From NCBI GenBank assembly GCA_009741485.1, contig CM019215.1:78329948-78393947 (forward strand): DNA of 64,000 nt, read 5' to 3'. This DNA is from Malurus cyaneus samueli (lineage: Eukaryota; Chordata; Aves; Passeriformes; Maluridae). Shown piece after piece: positions 13,501 through 27,100 of the stretch; positions within the stretch are counted from its first letter, which is position 1; each line of letters begins with the position of its first letter. Under the pieces are notes generated by a model that had not been told where the DNA came from, did not search any database, and worked only from the letters and a program-made list of their open reading frames with translations. The translations under genes were made by a program, and so were the position numbers.

Positions 13501-13619
13501 TTAGTTTTATATTTAACAATAGTCTCTGATCTGAAAATTCATGTTAGGGTGAAATCAGAAAAATATCTATTGGTATTTTCAGTATATGATCCCTTGGAAC
13601 ATCTATGTTAACATCTGAA
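10529..13619. other. AT-rich noncoding stretch with simple tracts
   Basis: No gene can be supported. Near 10,976-11,060 there is a faint resemblance to a worn CR1 3' end (ACAGAATCCAACCATCCAAT), too weak to annotate separately. Simple tracts lie at about 11,515-11,545 (T/G) and 12,952-12,979 (A/G). A local duplication at 11,485-11,559 is listed separately. Confidence 0.5.
11485..11559. repeat. Short direct duplication around a T tract
   Basis: The 14-mer GTTTTCAAACCACT occurs at 11,485-11,498 and again at 11,546-11,559, a period of 61 bases. The T run just before each copy is also shared. The second unit carries an expanded T/G tract. The arrangement fits a single tandem duplication followed by slippage in the T run. 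Confidence 0.75.
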
Positions 13620-13705
13620 TAAAAAAAAAGATCTCTCAAAAAAAAACCCAACAAACAACAAAAAAAAAAAAAAAACAAAAAACCAAAAAAAAAACAAACC
13701 CCTCA
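13620..13705. repeat. A tract interrupted by C
   Basis: About 85 bases of A runs broken by single C or CCC, the minus-strand orientation of the T/G tracts. No coding meaning. Confidence 0.9.
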
Positions 13706-15985
13706 AAACAATATTAAACTACTAAAATAAACTAACTATTGTTTGATTGTTTGAACCTCAGAATTGTCTTTTTAAGTTTTTCAAAAATTCTAGTATGCTT
13801 AAACTTGTGAGCAGTTTCTCAGGCAAACAAAAATGAGTTTTAAGTCTGCAGTATATAACACATTTGTTAGTTTTGTGAAAGTTTGGATAATCCAATGCAC
13901 TAGTGTGATGGTGTAAATGGGAAGAAAGGAATTCCTCCCATGCCTTATACATGTGCTTTTCCTGCAGACAGAGGGAAGATCTCTATAAGCACTGATTTCA
14001 GTTTCTCCACATTTGTAGATGCTGCTGGGAAGTGAACACCACTTTGGCACCATTTTTACTACAGTGATGACAATCTGCTATGCTTTTTTCACTGTGTTGC
14101 AAAAAGGGACCTGCTGCAGTGTACTGCAAAATCGCATGGTTTTGGTCTATGGCCTTAACCGAAAACTAATTATGAATTTTATCAGAATCATGTTAAGGTG
14201 TTAAGATGGTAGAATGGAGGAAGGAGGAAGTGCTGTTGAGTATGTAAGCAAAGCCTCACAGTTCAGAGGTCTATCTGAAGTCACTTGACAGCTCAGCACA
14301 TATTACATACCTGAAATGCACTTCTTCCTGTGGCTAGCACACCTATTTTCCACTCATACAAAAGCCTTTTCATTAAGAGAGAGAGATGGAGGGACCAGGA
14401 TGCCATTGACCAGGACAACCTCCCAAAATTATCTTTCTGTCTCTATGCAGCAGGCTCTTGCTCAGCAGACAGGATGACTCACAGGTTGTGTGAATTGTCC
14501 TGGTGTGTTACACATGGAGTGGTGGGGAAGCTGTTCTCTTTCCCAGGAGGATTGTCCTGAGTCTTATCAAGCACTATGTAGTCTCTAAAACCACATGAGA
14601 ATTTCCTTCATAAAGGAATAGGCACCTGAACACTTTACTAATCCCGTAAAGTCCATTAAACTGTGTATAAAATAATCCCGCTGAGAACTCAGCAAGCATT
14701 GAGTGTCTTCTATTAATAATAATCTTTTTCATGCTGGGTAGCTGAAGAAATGATAGTAATTTTTCAGTTAAATGGCATAAGTTTGCAACATATATTTTCT
14801 TTCCAAATCTATTGTGTTTAGAGAAGCATACTTGCTTAAACTGCATAATATGAAGAAAAAAGGGCTAAAGTAAAGCCTTTATTCTCTGACATCTTTAAAT
14901 ATGTCCTAATACATCCTTTGGAAAGATTTAAAGAATACAAATACTGTTCATTCCCTGCTGTGAAATTAAATTTCCTGTACTTTACTGTGGAGAAGTAATT
15001 CATAACAACTTGCCTTCTTCTCAGTGCCATCGGTGGAAGTAAGGGTGAGACAAACCAAAATATGAATTGACCCTATATCCTTTGCTAGAATCATATACTA
15101 GAAGACAGCAGATGTTAAGTCGTGAAGCAAACACCAAGAGGTAAGGAACCCTTTCATCTGGCAGTTCGACAACTAAACTGCCAGAGAATGTCCATAACTA
15201 AGTAACTTCAGCACCACAGTGAAAGTCCAAAGCAGAGATTGTTCATTCTGCTCTTTTTCAATCTTATGTTCTGACTTACATTCTGTTTAAAAGAAGACTT
15301 TGAGTCCTCCTAAATTCCCTGAAGTAGTGTTAGCCCTGCTTCAAGAAGAGCATCCAGAAGTGGATTTTAGTCTCTATCACACTTCCAAACATCAGAGAGC
15401 TCAGGAACTCCTGAGGGAGACTGAGGAATTGTCATTTAAGTGTAACACCTAATTTGTTGTGTTTTCATTCCCCTTTCTGTAATCCTGTTTGTGTGACAAT
15501 CATGCCAAAAGGATGTCTCTACACTGTAAGACTGGACCCAAGTTCATACAAAAAAATATTATGCAATTTACAAAAATTATGCATATATATAGAGTCTCTT
15601 CTTAAAAACTTCCTTTCAGCTCTGTATGGGTGACAATTTTGGACCTTCTCCCCATATTAAACCTACAAATGTAATGCCAATGATGAGCTTGCTGGGTTTT
15701 TGTGCACCCTTTGCATGGTCTTTTTTTTGCCACTGTTATGACCTGGCTGTGGGGCAGATAGCTGAGCTTTTGTTAATGTATCCCTTGGAACAGATTAAAG
15801 TGGAATGACATGAAGTGTCTGGTTGGATATGCGGTGGATTTATTTCAAAACCATTTGTTTGCAATGGAAAGGAGGCATGTAACTGGTTTGATTTTTTTTC
15901 TACAGAAGTATAAAAATATCACAAACAAAATATATAAGGAAAAAAAGAAAGAGAAGGAAAGGATAAGAGACTTGATCATTGCAAT
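13706..15985. other. Noncoding stretch, nothing recognised
   Basis: Several 60-90-codon frames occur on both strands, but none shows a domain, signal peptide or splice context that I trust. No named repeat is recognised. Confidence 0.5.
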
Positions 15986-15989
15986 CTGG

Positions 15990-16720
15990 GTGTCTGTGGT
16001 CAGAGTGATGGTCACAGTCTTGATCCACTGAGGGTGGGGGGAGAGCCTGAGAAACAAAGTTTGACAGTTTTGTACATTCAGGATTACACAGGAGTGGCCC
16101 GACTCCTCCCTTGGAAAGGGATTTACCCTGATGCAACACTGAAAATGTTTCAGGTGGGTGGATGGGGGAAGGCGGTGCTTCTGGAGCCTCTGATGGTTTA
16201 TGGCCCCTTTTAGTGACATGACTGAAGTGAGGAATACCGTCAGGCTTACTTGTGAGCTCCGCAATAGCTCCCCTGAGAGGGGATTTTCCGTGCCCGGAGG
16301 GAGAAAATTGGCAGGATAAGAAGCATTACTCCACCTCAGCAGGATCTGCTTCTCACTGACTTTTCCCCTGGCTGCTGTGAGGACATCAGTCCCAGGTCAT
16401 CTGGGAAACAACAGTAGGGCCCAACCAGCCCCTCCAAGCAAAGGTCAATTCATCACAGCAACGTCTTTCCAAAAAAATAAGACTGGAAAAATACACAGAG
16501 CTCATGTAAGTGGACTGCTTCTTCCTATTTGTTACCAGAGATAGAATTCCATGCTCTTTTGATGATGTTGTGAGGGATAAGGTTATGTGCAAAACAGATG
16601 TAAATAGGGTAGGATCCAATTTCATCCCATTCACCTCTAGGTCTCAGTCAAGTGGATGGTACAGCAGCCTCCTTGCAGGTTGACCATGAAGGTTTGCCTC
16701 ACAGGACATTAAATCACCGT
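15990..16720. other. GC-richer patch of unknown origin
   Basis: This patch stands out from its AT-rich flanks. It contains a small perfect hairpin-like word, CCCCTGAGAGGGG, at 16,269-16,281. It also has an inverted pair, GGTACAGCAG near 16,659 and CTGCTGTACC near 16,739. The overlapping 139-codon minus frame at 15,845-16,264 starts in this patch and runs into an AT-rich part encoding a Phe/Ile-rich stretch; I consider it chance. It may be a decayed LTR or a regulatory element. I cannot name it. Confidence 0.3.
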
Positions 16721-17416
16721 GTTTGTGTGGCCCAACCAAGCTGCTGTACCTATTCCTAAACTTTCAAATTTTCATCTAAACAACATACAAGTCTGGTTCA
16801 AATATGACCATAATATTGCTCTATGCCATGCAAATATCCCTTTAATTTTTAATCATAGTTTGGGGTTTTTTGGGAGCGGGGGTGGGGTTTGTCTTTCCTA
16901 ATACACATCACAAATGCCATTCTGGGAGTAATTATATGTACACAACAGAAGCCTCACTTACAATATTTTCTGACCATATATTTAACATACACACCCCTGG
17001 TGGGAAAAAAAAAAAGACCAGTGAGCTGTGTGGAACATGACATTGTGGTTTTTTCCTTTGCATAAAACAAAAATTATGTGTCATATAGAAGGTTGTAGTA
17101 AAACCGACAGAGATGCTAAAACATTTGAATTTTATTTTTAGAGCCTTATTTATTTAAGCATTGAACCTGTTATAAATTACAAAGAGCAAGTAGATTCAGG
17201 AACAAGTTAAAAATATCATTTAGAAAAAATATTGTCAACTAACTAAAATCAAAATACCTGTTCAACGCCTTCCGTCCTTTACTGGTTTCAGCTAAAAAAA
17301 AAAGACCTGGGAAGAAAAATAAGAAATCAATAAGGAGAATAGAACAAAAACAACCTACACTCAAGAAAATCACCAAGGATTGTATCTCTAGATAAACTAA
17401 AGCAAACAACAAAATG

Positions 17417-17498
17417 CTAAACAGCAACCAAAAAAAAACCAAACCAAAAAAAAAAAAAAAAACAAAAAACCAAACCAAAAAAACCAAAAAAATAAACC
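17417..17498. repeat. A tract interrupted by C
   Basis: About 80 bases of A runs (up to 17) broken by C or CC, with AACCAAACC-like words. It is the complementary form of the T/G tracts. Confidence 0.9.
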
Positions 17499-19340
17499 AA
17501 AACTTTCAGTTGCTTTCTTGTGGTATGAAATTTAAGCTGCACAGATATAGATTTTCTTAATTCTTTCAAAAGCCACTACACTAATACCTGATTTTTGAGT
17601 TGTTCATGCATTTTCAAATTTGGGTAGAGAAGTGCCTTTGAATAAGAAAAACCTAACTATGCACATGAAAACATGTCTGCCCATTCAATACTGAATTTAA
17701 ATTATGCCTAATATCCTACACACAGTGTTGTTAAGACATCACATTAATTTAAAAATATTTTGGGCATAACCACGAATATAAGTCAAATAGACCACAATCT
17801 TTAAAACATAACTTCTTTAAAAACATTATGTTTAAAATAGTTCTTGCTCATCCAATATATATTTTTCAAGTAGTTTCTTTCTGCTCATAAGATTTCATGC
17901 CACTCCCAAAGTTCACCTAGTCCCCAGGAATCATGAATATGGAAAATTACACTCCAGTTTCAACACCTGCTGAAATCAACAAGGTGCTAACATCCACAGA
18001 ATACATTTGAATAAACTTTAAAAAAAAAAAAAAAAAGTAATAGGGGGGATCTTCTTGCTTATACTCATATTCTGTGGGTGAACTATATTGATATGATTGC
18101 TGACAGATGAATAGCTGACTCTTTTTAGAAGTACCTAGGATGAGAGAGACTCCAGTCTTCGAAGTAGTCTGTTCCACTGTCTTTAGCCTGGATCCATCTT
18201 GTTGAAATTTAAGGTTATTATTTCTTTTCCTCTCCATATCTGCAATGAAGAACAGATTATTTCTAATGAGAATTTACAGGAATGGGACAGATGGTAACTT
18301 TGCATTTTCTTATTGCATGTTATGCTCCTTTCAGGAGAGGGATTAACTCAGATATGTCTCTGTAGAGAGAAGAGACATATTTCTTCTCAGGAAGCAACAG
18401 AAGCTGGCAGAAAGCAGGGCTCCTGGAAACTGCATGCTGTGGCAAGCAGAAGAGAGTGAGAAAGTCACTTGAATTATGTAGCAGTCTGCAGGTGGAGGAG
18501 AACCTGAGCTGCTGAAAAGGAATAAGGAGCAGACAGAAAATTTCCACTGGTGTTGCAGAGGGTTGCACAGAGAACTGGGCTTTATTTTCTGTGTCTTAGT
18601 CACTGAGCAGGATGGAAGTAAAGAAGCAGTGAGTTGGGAGAGACATAGCTGCGTATAAATCCTGTATATTTCTAATCTGACTGTATTTTAAAAGCTAGGA
18701 GTTCTAGTTAATAGTTTAATAATCCCTGGCTTTTGTGAGTTTAAGAACAATTTATTCTTCTTTGGGGATTTCACTATAAAGAAAAAAAGTAGGCATAGGC
18801 TTAGTACAAAAGCCTGGCTGGCTTAAGGTCCTGCCTCAAGAGCTTCCTAAATTTCTATATTTATGGCTGTGTTATGATTTTAACAATAAATGCAAATATT
18901 TTCTGAAATGCAATGTGTGAAACTATGTACACTGTTCCAGCTGAGCATTACCAATGTGCACAAAGTAGGAGAATGTGAAAACGTCTAGTTAGTATATAGA
19001 TAAGAATAATATTATCAGTAGTCTGTTCATAATGGCTTTGTGAAATACTTGTATTCATAGTGAAAGCATAATGTAAGTACATTGGCAACCAGTCATTTGC
19101 CAAAAACTCCAGACCCTTTCTTGGACAATTGTCATGTTCTGGATGTTTTATACCCTCTACCAGTACAGCTGGCTGTGTCTGTTCAGTGTAGTAATTCATA
19201 ATTCTGACATTTGATCTATTCCTATGTCTTTGTTTCTATTTATTCCAGAATACAGGTAAATAATGATAACACAAATATAAGTTAGAGTCAAGACAGGCTC
19301 CTAAGAAGAGCATCTCTACTCCTTGAAAATTAATTGTCAG
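17499..19340. other. AT-rich noncoding stretch, no gene seen
   Basis: Contains an A run near 18,020-18,037 and otherwise unremarkable sequence. Two overlapping 82-86-codon minus frames near 18,320-18,603 lack recognisable features. Confidence 0.55.
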
Positions 19341-19344
19341 ATTG

Positions 19345-19460
19345 TGTGTTACAATAATTCAGTCTTTACCCTTTTTCTGTTGATACTTTTGAGCATGTCA
19401 TAGGAAATAGTATTCAAAGCCACTATGAAGTCATAAGTTGTCTGTTCTTTTCTGAATTTG
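19345..19460 (-). mobile_element. Probable CR1 reverse-transcriptase fragment
   Basis: On the minus strand the frame near 19,370-19,450 reads YDFIVALNTISYDMLKSI. This resembles the CR1 reverse-transcriptase block whose family pattern is L-D-F-S-K-A-F-D-T-V-S-H-D-I-L. The first catalytic-core aspartate (in AFDT) is replaced by Asn here, so it is a relic. It lies on the expected side of, and in the same orientation as, the CR1 remnant at 20.26-21.15 kb. It may be the same copy split by about 0.5 kb of extra sequence. The match is short, so it remains tentative. Confidence 0.45.
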
Positions 19461-20259
19461 AGGCTACAAAATGTTACCGACCAATCAGTGCAGTGACATC
19501 TGGGCCACATAGGCACTTTGGAGACTCCTGCACTCCAGCTACAGGATTTTCTATTTTCAGCCATCCAGGGTGATATTGCTCAGATGCCAGCCTCAGCTGT
19601 TTGCTTCAAACTGTGTTCCAAATACACTCCTTTCAGGAAAGAGTTTTCCTAGCTGCATTTAATTTCCCTTTTCAAGTTCTTGGTTATTTTTATTGCATTG
19701 TGTCATGTGTTCTTCTTTGGACTCTTGCTGTTTCACTTATGTCTGACATGAATTTCTTAGTTTGCTCAAATGTATATTCACCTACCAATATGAAGCCAAT
19801 CATTTTTAACATCAAGCACTATGGTCTTTAACCACTGACTGTCCCATATGCTATTGACAACCTTTTGTGTCTTCAACATACAGATTTTTTCCTTTCCCTT
19901 TTGCAACTGCTTGATTTTGGTAATCACTTCATTACATACATGTAAGGATTTAATTAGATAAATAAAAGAATTCTATATTTCACAGTTAAATCTCATCTGC
20001 ATTAGAACTAAATCAAATACACATGAGATACTCTTTCTTAAACTTTTATATGAAATGTAGAAATAGTAAGTTCCAAATTTGGCTTGCATAGCACTCTTTC
20101 ATCCTTGGTCCCCTCATTCTTCCCTAATCAAATCCTTTTTACCCTGTCAAGAGGAAAACAGATTGATTTGATTGGATTTGTTCTTGAAAAAACCTCTGTA
20201 GGCTCCTGGTCATCTTCACAGTGTTTAAAAGCAGATGGTGGCATGGGCTTTTTTTTAAA

Positions 20260-21150
20260 TTTTTAAACGTTCTGTTTTCATTCTGAGGAATGAAGTCAGA
20301 CTAACTGCTGTATAATTCTCCAGTTCTTATTTTCTCTTCTTTTATGAACAGGGTTTTTTTTTTTTTATTTCTTCAAATAATTTGGTACCACAGCTTGTCT
20401 TCCAGGAGTTTTCAAAGATAACCGCTAAGAGTTTTTTGATTACATCAGCCAGTATCCCAGGATGAAGTTCATCAGATCACATTGATTTTAGTTATCTAAG
20501 TGCTTGCAACTCAAGTCTTTCTTATTCCATATTGAGATCTTCTCCTTTTGTTGCTGATCATAATTATGCTAGGCACTTCTCCTTAATGGATGTTTTTACT
20601 GCAGATTGTTGCAAAAAAAAAAAAAAAAGTCATTAAAAGCTTCATCCTTCTCTGCGTTATCTGTCGCACAGCTTTCCTTCTTGATTAGTTGCAGAACAAT
20701 GCCTTCTTTGGTCTTCCTCTTATACTTAGAAACTGATTTCTTGTCATTCTTATGCCTTTTGGTAATTGCATCTCATTTGTGTCTTGACCTTTCAATTTTT
20801 TTCTTCTATGCCTGAACTTCCTTTTTCTTTTCAGTAATCTCTCCTAATTTTTAGTGTCTAAACCATTCCTTCTTTTATTTGAGGCCAATGAAAAGCTCAT
20901 AGTTTATCAGAGCTGATCTCTTAATAAAGTTTCTACATTTTCTTGTTTAAATGCTTATACTTTCAGTGTTATAACTTTGAAGAGTTGGTAGCTTTTCATA
21001 AACTTCTTTTACTTTAGTTTTATCTGCTAGAAGATCTACTCACTGCTGAATTTCCAAGCTTATTGAAGTTAACCTTTTTGGGTAGATCAGTCTCCACAGT
21101 TCAAGTGACTCAGGAAGTGTATTGGGTAATCATTTGTGACCTGGTAATAT
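20260..21150 (-). mobile_element. Ancient CR1 LINE, linker and start of RT domain
   Basis: On the minus strand, 20,380-20,515 encodes LKSM-stop-SDELHPGILADVIKK followed by LLAVIFENSWKT. This is a clear relic of the CR1 reverse-transcriptase N-terminus (pattern KSMGPDGIHP, ADVI, IFENSW). To its left, 20,285-20,345 matches the next CR1 block (reverse complement of the Pro-Gly-Asn-Tyr-Arg-Pro-Val region). To its right, 20,640-21,150 resembles the basic endonuclease-RT linker. Stops are frequent. A T run at about 20,351 and an A run at about 20,611 are secondary expansions. Confidence 0.72.
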
Positions 21151-24100
21151 TTACATTATGTTTTATTTCTTTACAATGAAAATATTAGAAATAATGTTCT
21201 TTAAATGCCTTGCATTCATTCAAACTTGACATTTTTACAATGCTTTTCTTTTGGATTCCAGTTATTTCTACTGCCATGATTTTACTCCTCTTTTTTTTTA
21301 TGAAGCACCAAACCATTAAATAAAAACTTTTATTTTTATTAAAGAGAATGTCACCATCTAGAACAAACTTAAATGTTTTCCAGGTTATTTTATAAAGAAT
21401 GTGAACAAATATTCAGCTATGGAAGATGTGCTATAATATCACATCAGTTGCAATGACAGAGGGTGCTTTTACAAAACAAATAGGTAAATAATCAAACAAA
21501 AATTGGTTCCTTTTAGATTTTTTTTTTTTTTTAAATATATTTGCTCTATAAAATTTTACTTTTATTTCCAGATATGGATATCTGAAACAATAATTTCCCA
21601 ACTGACTGTGGTCAACTTTGTCAGAAGGCTAACAGATGTGTATAATGGAAATAGATTACACATTAATATATCCAAATTTTTGTTAATAATTATTGAGTTT
21701 CTGCTACATATATCTGTACATCCATCCCTGCTCTGTAAAGGGACTACACTAGGCTCAAAAATTATTAAAAAGAAGAAATGCAGGACTTTTTCAACACATT
21801 ATAGTGAGATGTGACATCAAGGTTCTTCTTGCACAAGCTGCAAAATTTTCCATTGATACCTGGCTATCTTGTATTTTCAGAGATCTCCAAAGTAGAAAAT
21901 TCTGCTGAAAATTCTAAAATGTAGACCATAAAATATTTTCTTCATGTTAGGTGCTTGCTTTCTTGTAATACCTGATGAATAATACAATGACAGGACCTTC
22001 TTTGCAGTGAATTTGACAAGTTTAGTTATTGCTATCTCCCCAAAGAAGATATCAAATATACAATCTATATTTGAAAGTTCAAGTTATATTTAAATAGAAA
22101 CATTTAATGTACTTAATATTTAAAATAACTGTATTGGAAGAGTCTTTGACTCCAGGTTAAGTTTCTTGCTGCCTTTCGTGAGTTAGAAGAAACTTCATCC
22201 AATTGCTCCTGATCTTAATAAAGAGATGAAAATTTTTGTCCATTTCCTCTGAGGTCTGGCTAGGGCTGTTCCCTATCCACCACTGCATTCCCTCTATTTC
22301 TGCTGCAAGATCCCAGCTTTGACTCCCTCAGTGCTTCTTTTGCCCAGTTTTCCCCCTGGATCTTTCTCCTCCAGATTCAGACATTTGCCAGGAAAACAAT
22401 CTCTTTTCTAAGGCTCAGTCTAACTCTTTCACTTTTTAAACAAATATAACTTGCAAATTGAGCTCAGACTAGTCAAACAATCTGTCACTTTGCTCAAACT
22501 CTGTTAATCTCATGTAGAAATTATCCATTCCTTTCCAGTTCCATATATTCTGATTCCTGTCAGATTATAAAGTATAGATGCCTGCATGATATTGCTTGCA
22601 GGAGGAGGAAAAATGTCTGCCATGAAACCACCCATTTTAGTAGACTCTTCCTGTTGTAATGCAGGGAAATGGATTAGGCTCACTTAGAAAATCCTAGGAA
22701 TTATTAAATATTTAAGGTGTTTTGTTTGTTTGCATGTGCTTGCCACCTATTCATGAAAGCAGATGTCTGGGAGAAAACAAGTGTCTGTAGAGGGCTATCA
22801 GTAGCATAGGAGCTAATTTATCTGATATGGGTTGTGAGACAAAGCAGAGAAGGAAGGGAAAGAATTATAAACACAGGGGATGGAATTAAGGCTGTGTGAC
22901 AAGAAGTTAAGTGTTTTAGCATAAGGCACGTGGTGCAGTTTTTTCAAAGCTCTTGAGAAAACATGAAGTATTTGGCTGCTAAGTTAACACTGAAATCTTT
23001 TTTATTTGTGAAGACTTCTCTGTGCAAAAAGGGATTATAGGAGGCTGAAATACATAGATACTGCCATTTCCTCAAGGCATGGAAACCCCAGGTGAAATCT
23101 AAATGCTTGGGTAGAATATGATCTTTTTCTGATAAATGAAGATATCACCCCTGTAAGGACCAGACAGCTGTCACCATAGTTTCACCTAGAAAATAGCACA
23201 AATGGAAGTAGAAGCATTTTGCACATAAGATTTTAAAAGAGCAGTGATGGTAGGGACAATAATTACTACCTTCTTCCAGGAAGAAGTGAAAGGTGAGTGT
23301 GATGCTTCTTAGGAATGGGGACATCAGTTGAGGATGAAAATATATCCTTCCAGTGTGACTGTTTTGTTTTGTTAATCAGCATGGCACTTGTGAAAAATGA
23401 GGATCTGTTATCAAGGGACTATACCTAATTCTTCGTAAGGCTCAGTTAAGATATGAGGAGCCTCACTATCTACTGTTTTGGTTTTCCGATCTTCTTTAAT
23501 TCCAAATTGTTCAAAGTGCAGGTGAAGTCCTAAAGATATAACAATACCTAAGAAAAGGTGACTGAAAGGGTACAGGCTGGTGGTGGATTGGGAGTACCAG
23601 AATTGTCAGCTGCCATGATTGCACTCACAATCCCCTATTTATCTGATTCTTAATTACACCTAAAATTAATTTGTTATTTCTGATGAACATTTTGCTGTTT
23701 GGAAAGTGTAGGAACCTGCATGTGATATTCTGATTCACAGGACTGCTGCAGCTCATTTAAGAAAACAATTTGTCCTTGTTTTTGAGTCCTCAGGGACAAT
23801 CCAAAGCAACACATCTAATAATTTTAGCTTTTCTGCCAATCAGAATCAATTAACACCTCTTTTACTTCATCACAGAACATAGCTCCATACCAAACATCAC
23901 AAACCTTGTTTTTCAGTTTTGCGTGAAAAATAAATTAAGAAATGATTGACTAAAGTAATGCATTGCTCTTTCTTAAAACATGAAAGCAGCACTGAATATA
24001 TTCATATTATCAAGAAAAATATTTTAAGGGCATCCCTTTATGAGAAAACTCCTGTTTGAGGCTTTTTCCCTTCAATAGGTCTAATTATTTATGTTTAATT

Positions 24101-27100
24101 AACATGGGCTAAGTGACAATTAAAAATTACACTGTTTTATTTAACAGCACTATGATAAAGAAATGGAATTGATAAATTAAATTTTCTAACTGACATTAGT
24201 GTTGATAAAAGAATACTTCAAATACCTGTATACTGGCATGTGTTATTTTCACAAGGGAAAAAAATGCTGTGGTATGTTCTCATTGAGTCATTTATAGTTT
24301 AAAAATTTTGTTTTAAACTGAAAAAGAAAAATAAACTTCTTACCATTTGCTGCTGAAAATTGTTGTTCCCCAGCTTAGTTCTAGCAACTTTTTCAGGAAT
24401 GGTTCCCGTGGATAGAATTGACATTCTCTTTACATAAATATTTTAATATAGCTAATGCTTAAAATTTTATAGGTCTATGGCAAATAACCTAAACCTCAGC
24501 TATGCTAAACAAAATATTTCACTAACCAAAATACTTTTCATTTAATTGCAATGAGACATTTGAGCAAAATAAACATTGAGTTTTTCAATGAGATGTTTTA
24601 ATAATATTCAATATATCAATATATAGTTTCTTATCATTGGTACTTTTACTCCACAGGAGTAAAGCATAGCATTTAGTGGTGTAGAGTGGAATTAGAAATT
24701 GTGCACCTTTACATTCTTTCATACTAAAAATAACCTACTTTACCTTCATTAACTTTTTATTTAACAATTTAATATTTAACTATTTAATAGTTTAACTATT
24801 ATGAACATTATCTTCTTCATTTTCTGGGAGATAGTGTTTTAAATTTATGGCAAAAAATAAATATATATTTTATCTTACTTCTCTATCTGAAGATCATCTA
24901 GAAATAGAGTTGCGTACAAAATATATATATATGTGGTATAAGAACAACGACTTTGCATTACCAAAAAAACTTCATTAGCACGGGATAAACTAATAAAATA
25001 CCTTTCTAGTAAATTCTGTGATTAACAATCCCTTTGAGCTTCTTTCTCACAAATCATAACCCCTCCAGAGAGATTTTAAGAAAAGATAAAATGTTTAAGT
25101 TTAAAAACAGGCTTTGTTCTTAGGATGTTATTTGCTTTTACTTCTCTTAACAGAAATTAACTTCCAGAGAAACTTAGGTACACTTCAACCAGCAACCTCA
25201 TGGGTTAAAACTTTACATGATTATTCACCTTGTGAATAAAAGGTAGCTTTTGCAGATTGTGAAGATTAAAACTCAATTTTATTATACAAAGAGGAGGCTG
25301 CTGAATTCTAAGAATTACAAGCTTACATCCTTTGCACTTTTTTAATAGATTAATAATATCATAATGTAGCTTGAATTGATTATTTTTATCCAAATCAGAA
25401 ATTGCATCATGTTTGAAAAGGCATAATATTTTTCCTCCATTGCTGCCAGAACCAGTAGGGTCACAGCAGCAGTGACAGCAGGTTGAGTCAAGATAGCATA
25501 TTTGCTACATTCATATCATCAAGGTGCCCATAAGGATTTTGTTCCAGGGCAATTTCCAAGAAAAATCTCCTGTGTATACCAGGCTTTACAAAATGGGATG
25601 AATCTAGATTTACTTTTGGATATAAAGTAGGACTCATTAAATAGGAAAAACACTGAGAAAATATAACTCTCAACATCCATGGAAGATTTTTCACTCAAAA
25701 AAAACCCCCATTTCTGTTCAGGAATATATGTTATTATTAGAAATTCTTTTCTACTTACCTTCAGGGCTCATCTTGTGCCCCACTTCTTTTCTGGCAGCTG
25801 GACTTACAGTCTCCTGTTGTAAACTGCTCCTTTCTGTTGCTGAACATTTGTGCACTTTCAGTCCTACTGCCTTCACACAAATTGGAAAATACAATCTTCA
25901 TTACCTAATCTCATAGGGATTTAAAATGGGGACTGAAGCAGCTGCATTTGATATTTGAATATTTTATTTCATGCTTTTTCTTAGTTTGTATTTTTCATGA
26001 TTTTCTTCATTTGGGCTCATGGTTCTGAAGAAACAAACACTTTCCATGAGTCAAACCTGCTGTGAATGAGGCTGGAGACAGTGTGAAAAGCAGCAACTGC
26101 TAAAAGTCCTGGATTTTCATCAAAAAACAGTGGATAGAAAAAAAACTTGAAAATGCCCCAGGTTTTTTTTTTTTTTTTTTTCTTGGAAATAAGACAAAAT
26201 CAGTCTTTGAAATGCTGCTTTTGCAAAATTAGGTCTTATAAAAGAAGTGAATTTAATGTGATGAGTAAATCTGGCTGAAAAGAAATGATTCTGTTTTCCC
26301 CACATATTTGTGGTTTTGGAGTTTGATATATTTGTCAGTATTGCAAATAATGTTTTCAAAAGAGTGTTCATTTTGAAAAAAAATTTATATTTGTCTATCT
26401 TTTCTCTGTTGATGAGCAATGATCATAATATTTCTGTCTTTATTTACCACTGAAGCATGCTTGCATTATCATAACTTAAGTATGGAAAACCAAGGTTTTT
26501 ATTCTTCCTGAGCTTGAGGATCCATTGATCAAGCTAATAAGGCAAACTGATTTCCAAATTATTTTCCAAATATCATCTGATGCCTTTTTTCCAGGGTGTT
26601 TATAATATACACTTTAAAATTATGGCTGGCATTAAAATGATGGCATAAACGATACAATCAACACTATTTTTCTGAAAAATTTGACAATTTACTTTATTCT
26701 TTTGATGTGTTACTGTATCACCAAATATCTGGTCGCTATTGATAGGTATTGTGCATTTAACACTTGCAGATTTATTTAAATTATTTGGAAGAAAATTATT
26801 TATCATGGTCTTAACAGGATTTTTTTAAATACCTGGAACTTCGGGTCTTCATGGCAGTTAAATAAAGATTTCTAGATCAGATAATTATGTTAATCTCCCA
26901 GAATTTGGCAAAGAAAGGGACAACTTACCAGTTGGAATTTCTGAAATTATCAGTAATAAAGAAAACACAAACACCTTAAACAGACAAAAAAAAATACACC
27001 AAAACAAAACAAAACAAAAAAACACAGTAAATAATACAAGTACACATAGATATAAGAAACTAAATAGTACAGTTTTTAAAATGCATACTAAATGCTTTGC

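Noticed and set aside
15845..16264. 139-codon minus-strand frame with a hydrophobic C-terminal stretch
   Set aside because: The hydrophobic part is encoded by an AT-rich A/G tract. There is no domain, no start context and no neighbouring exon.
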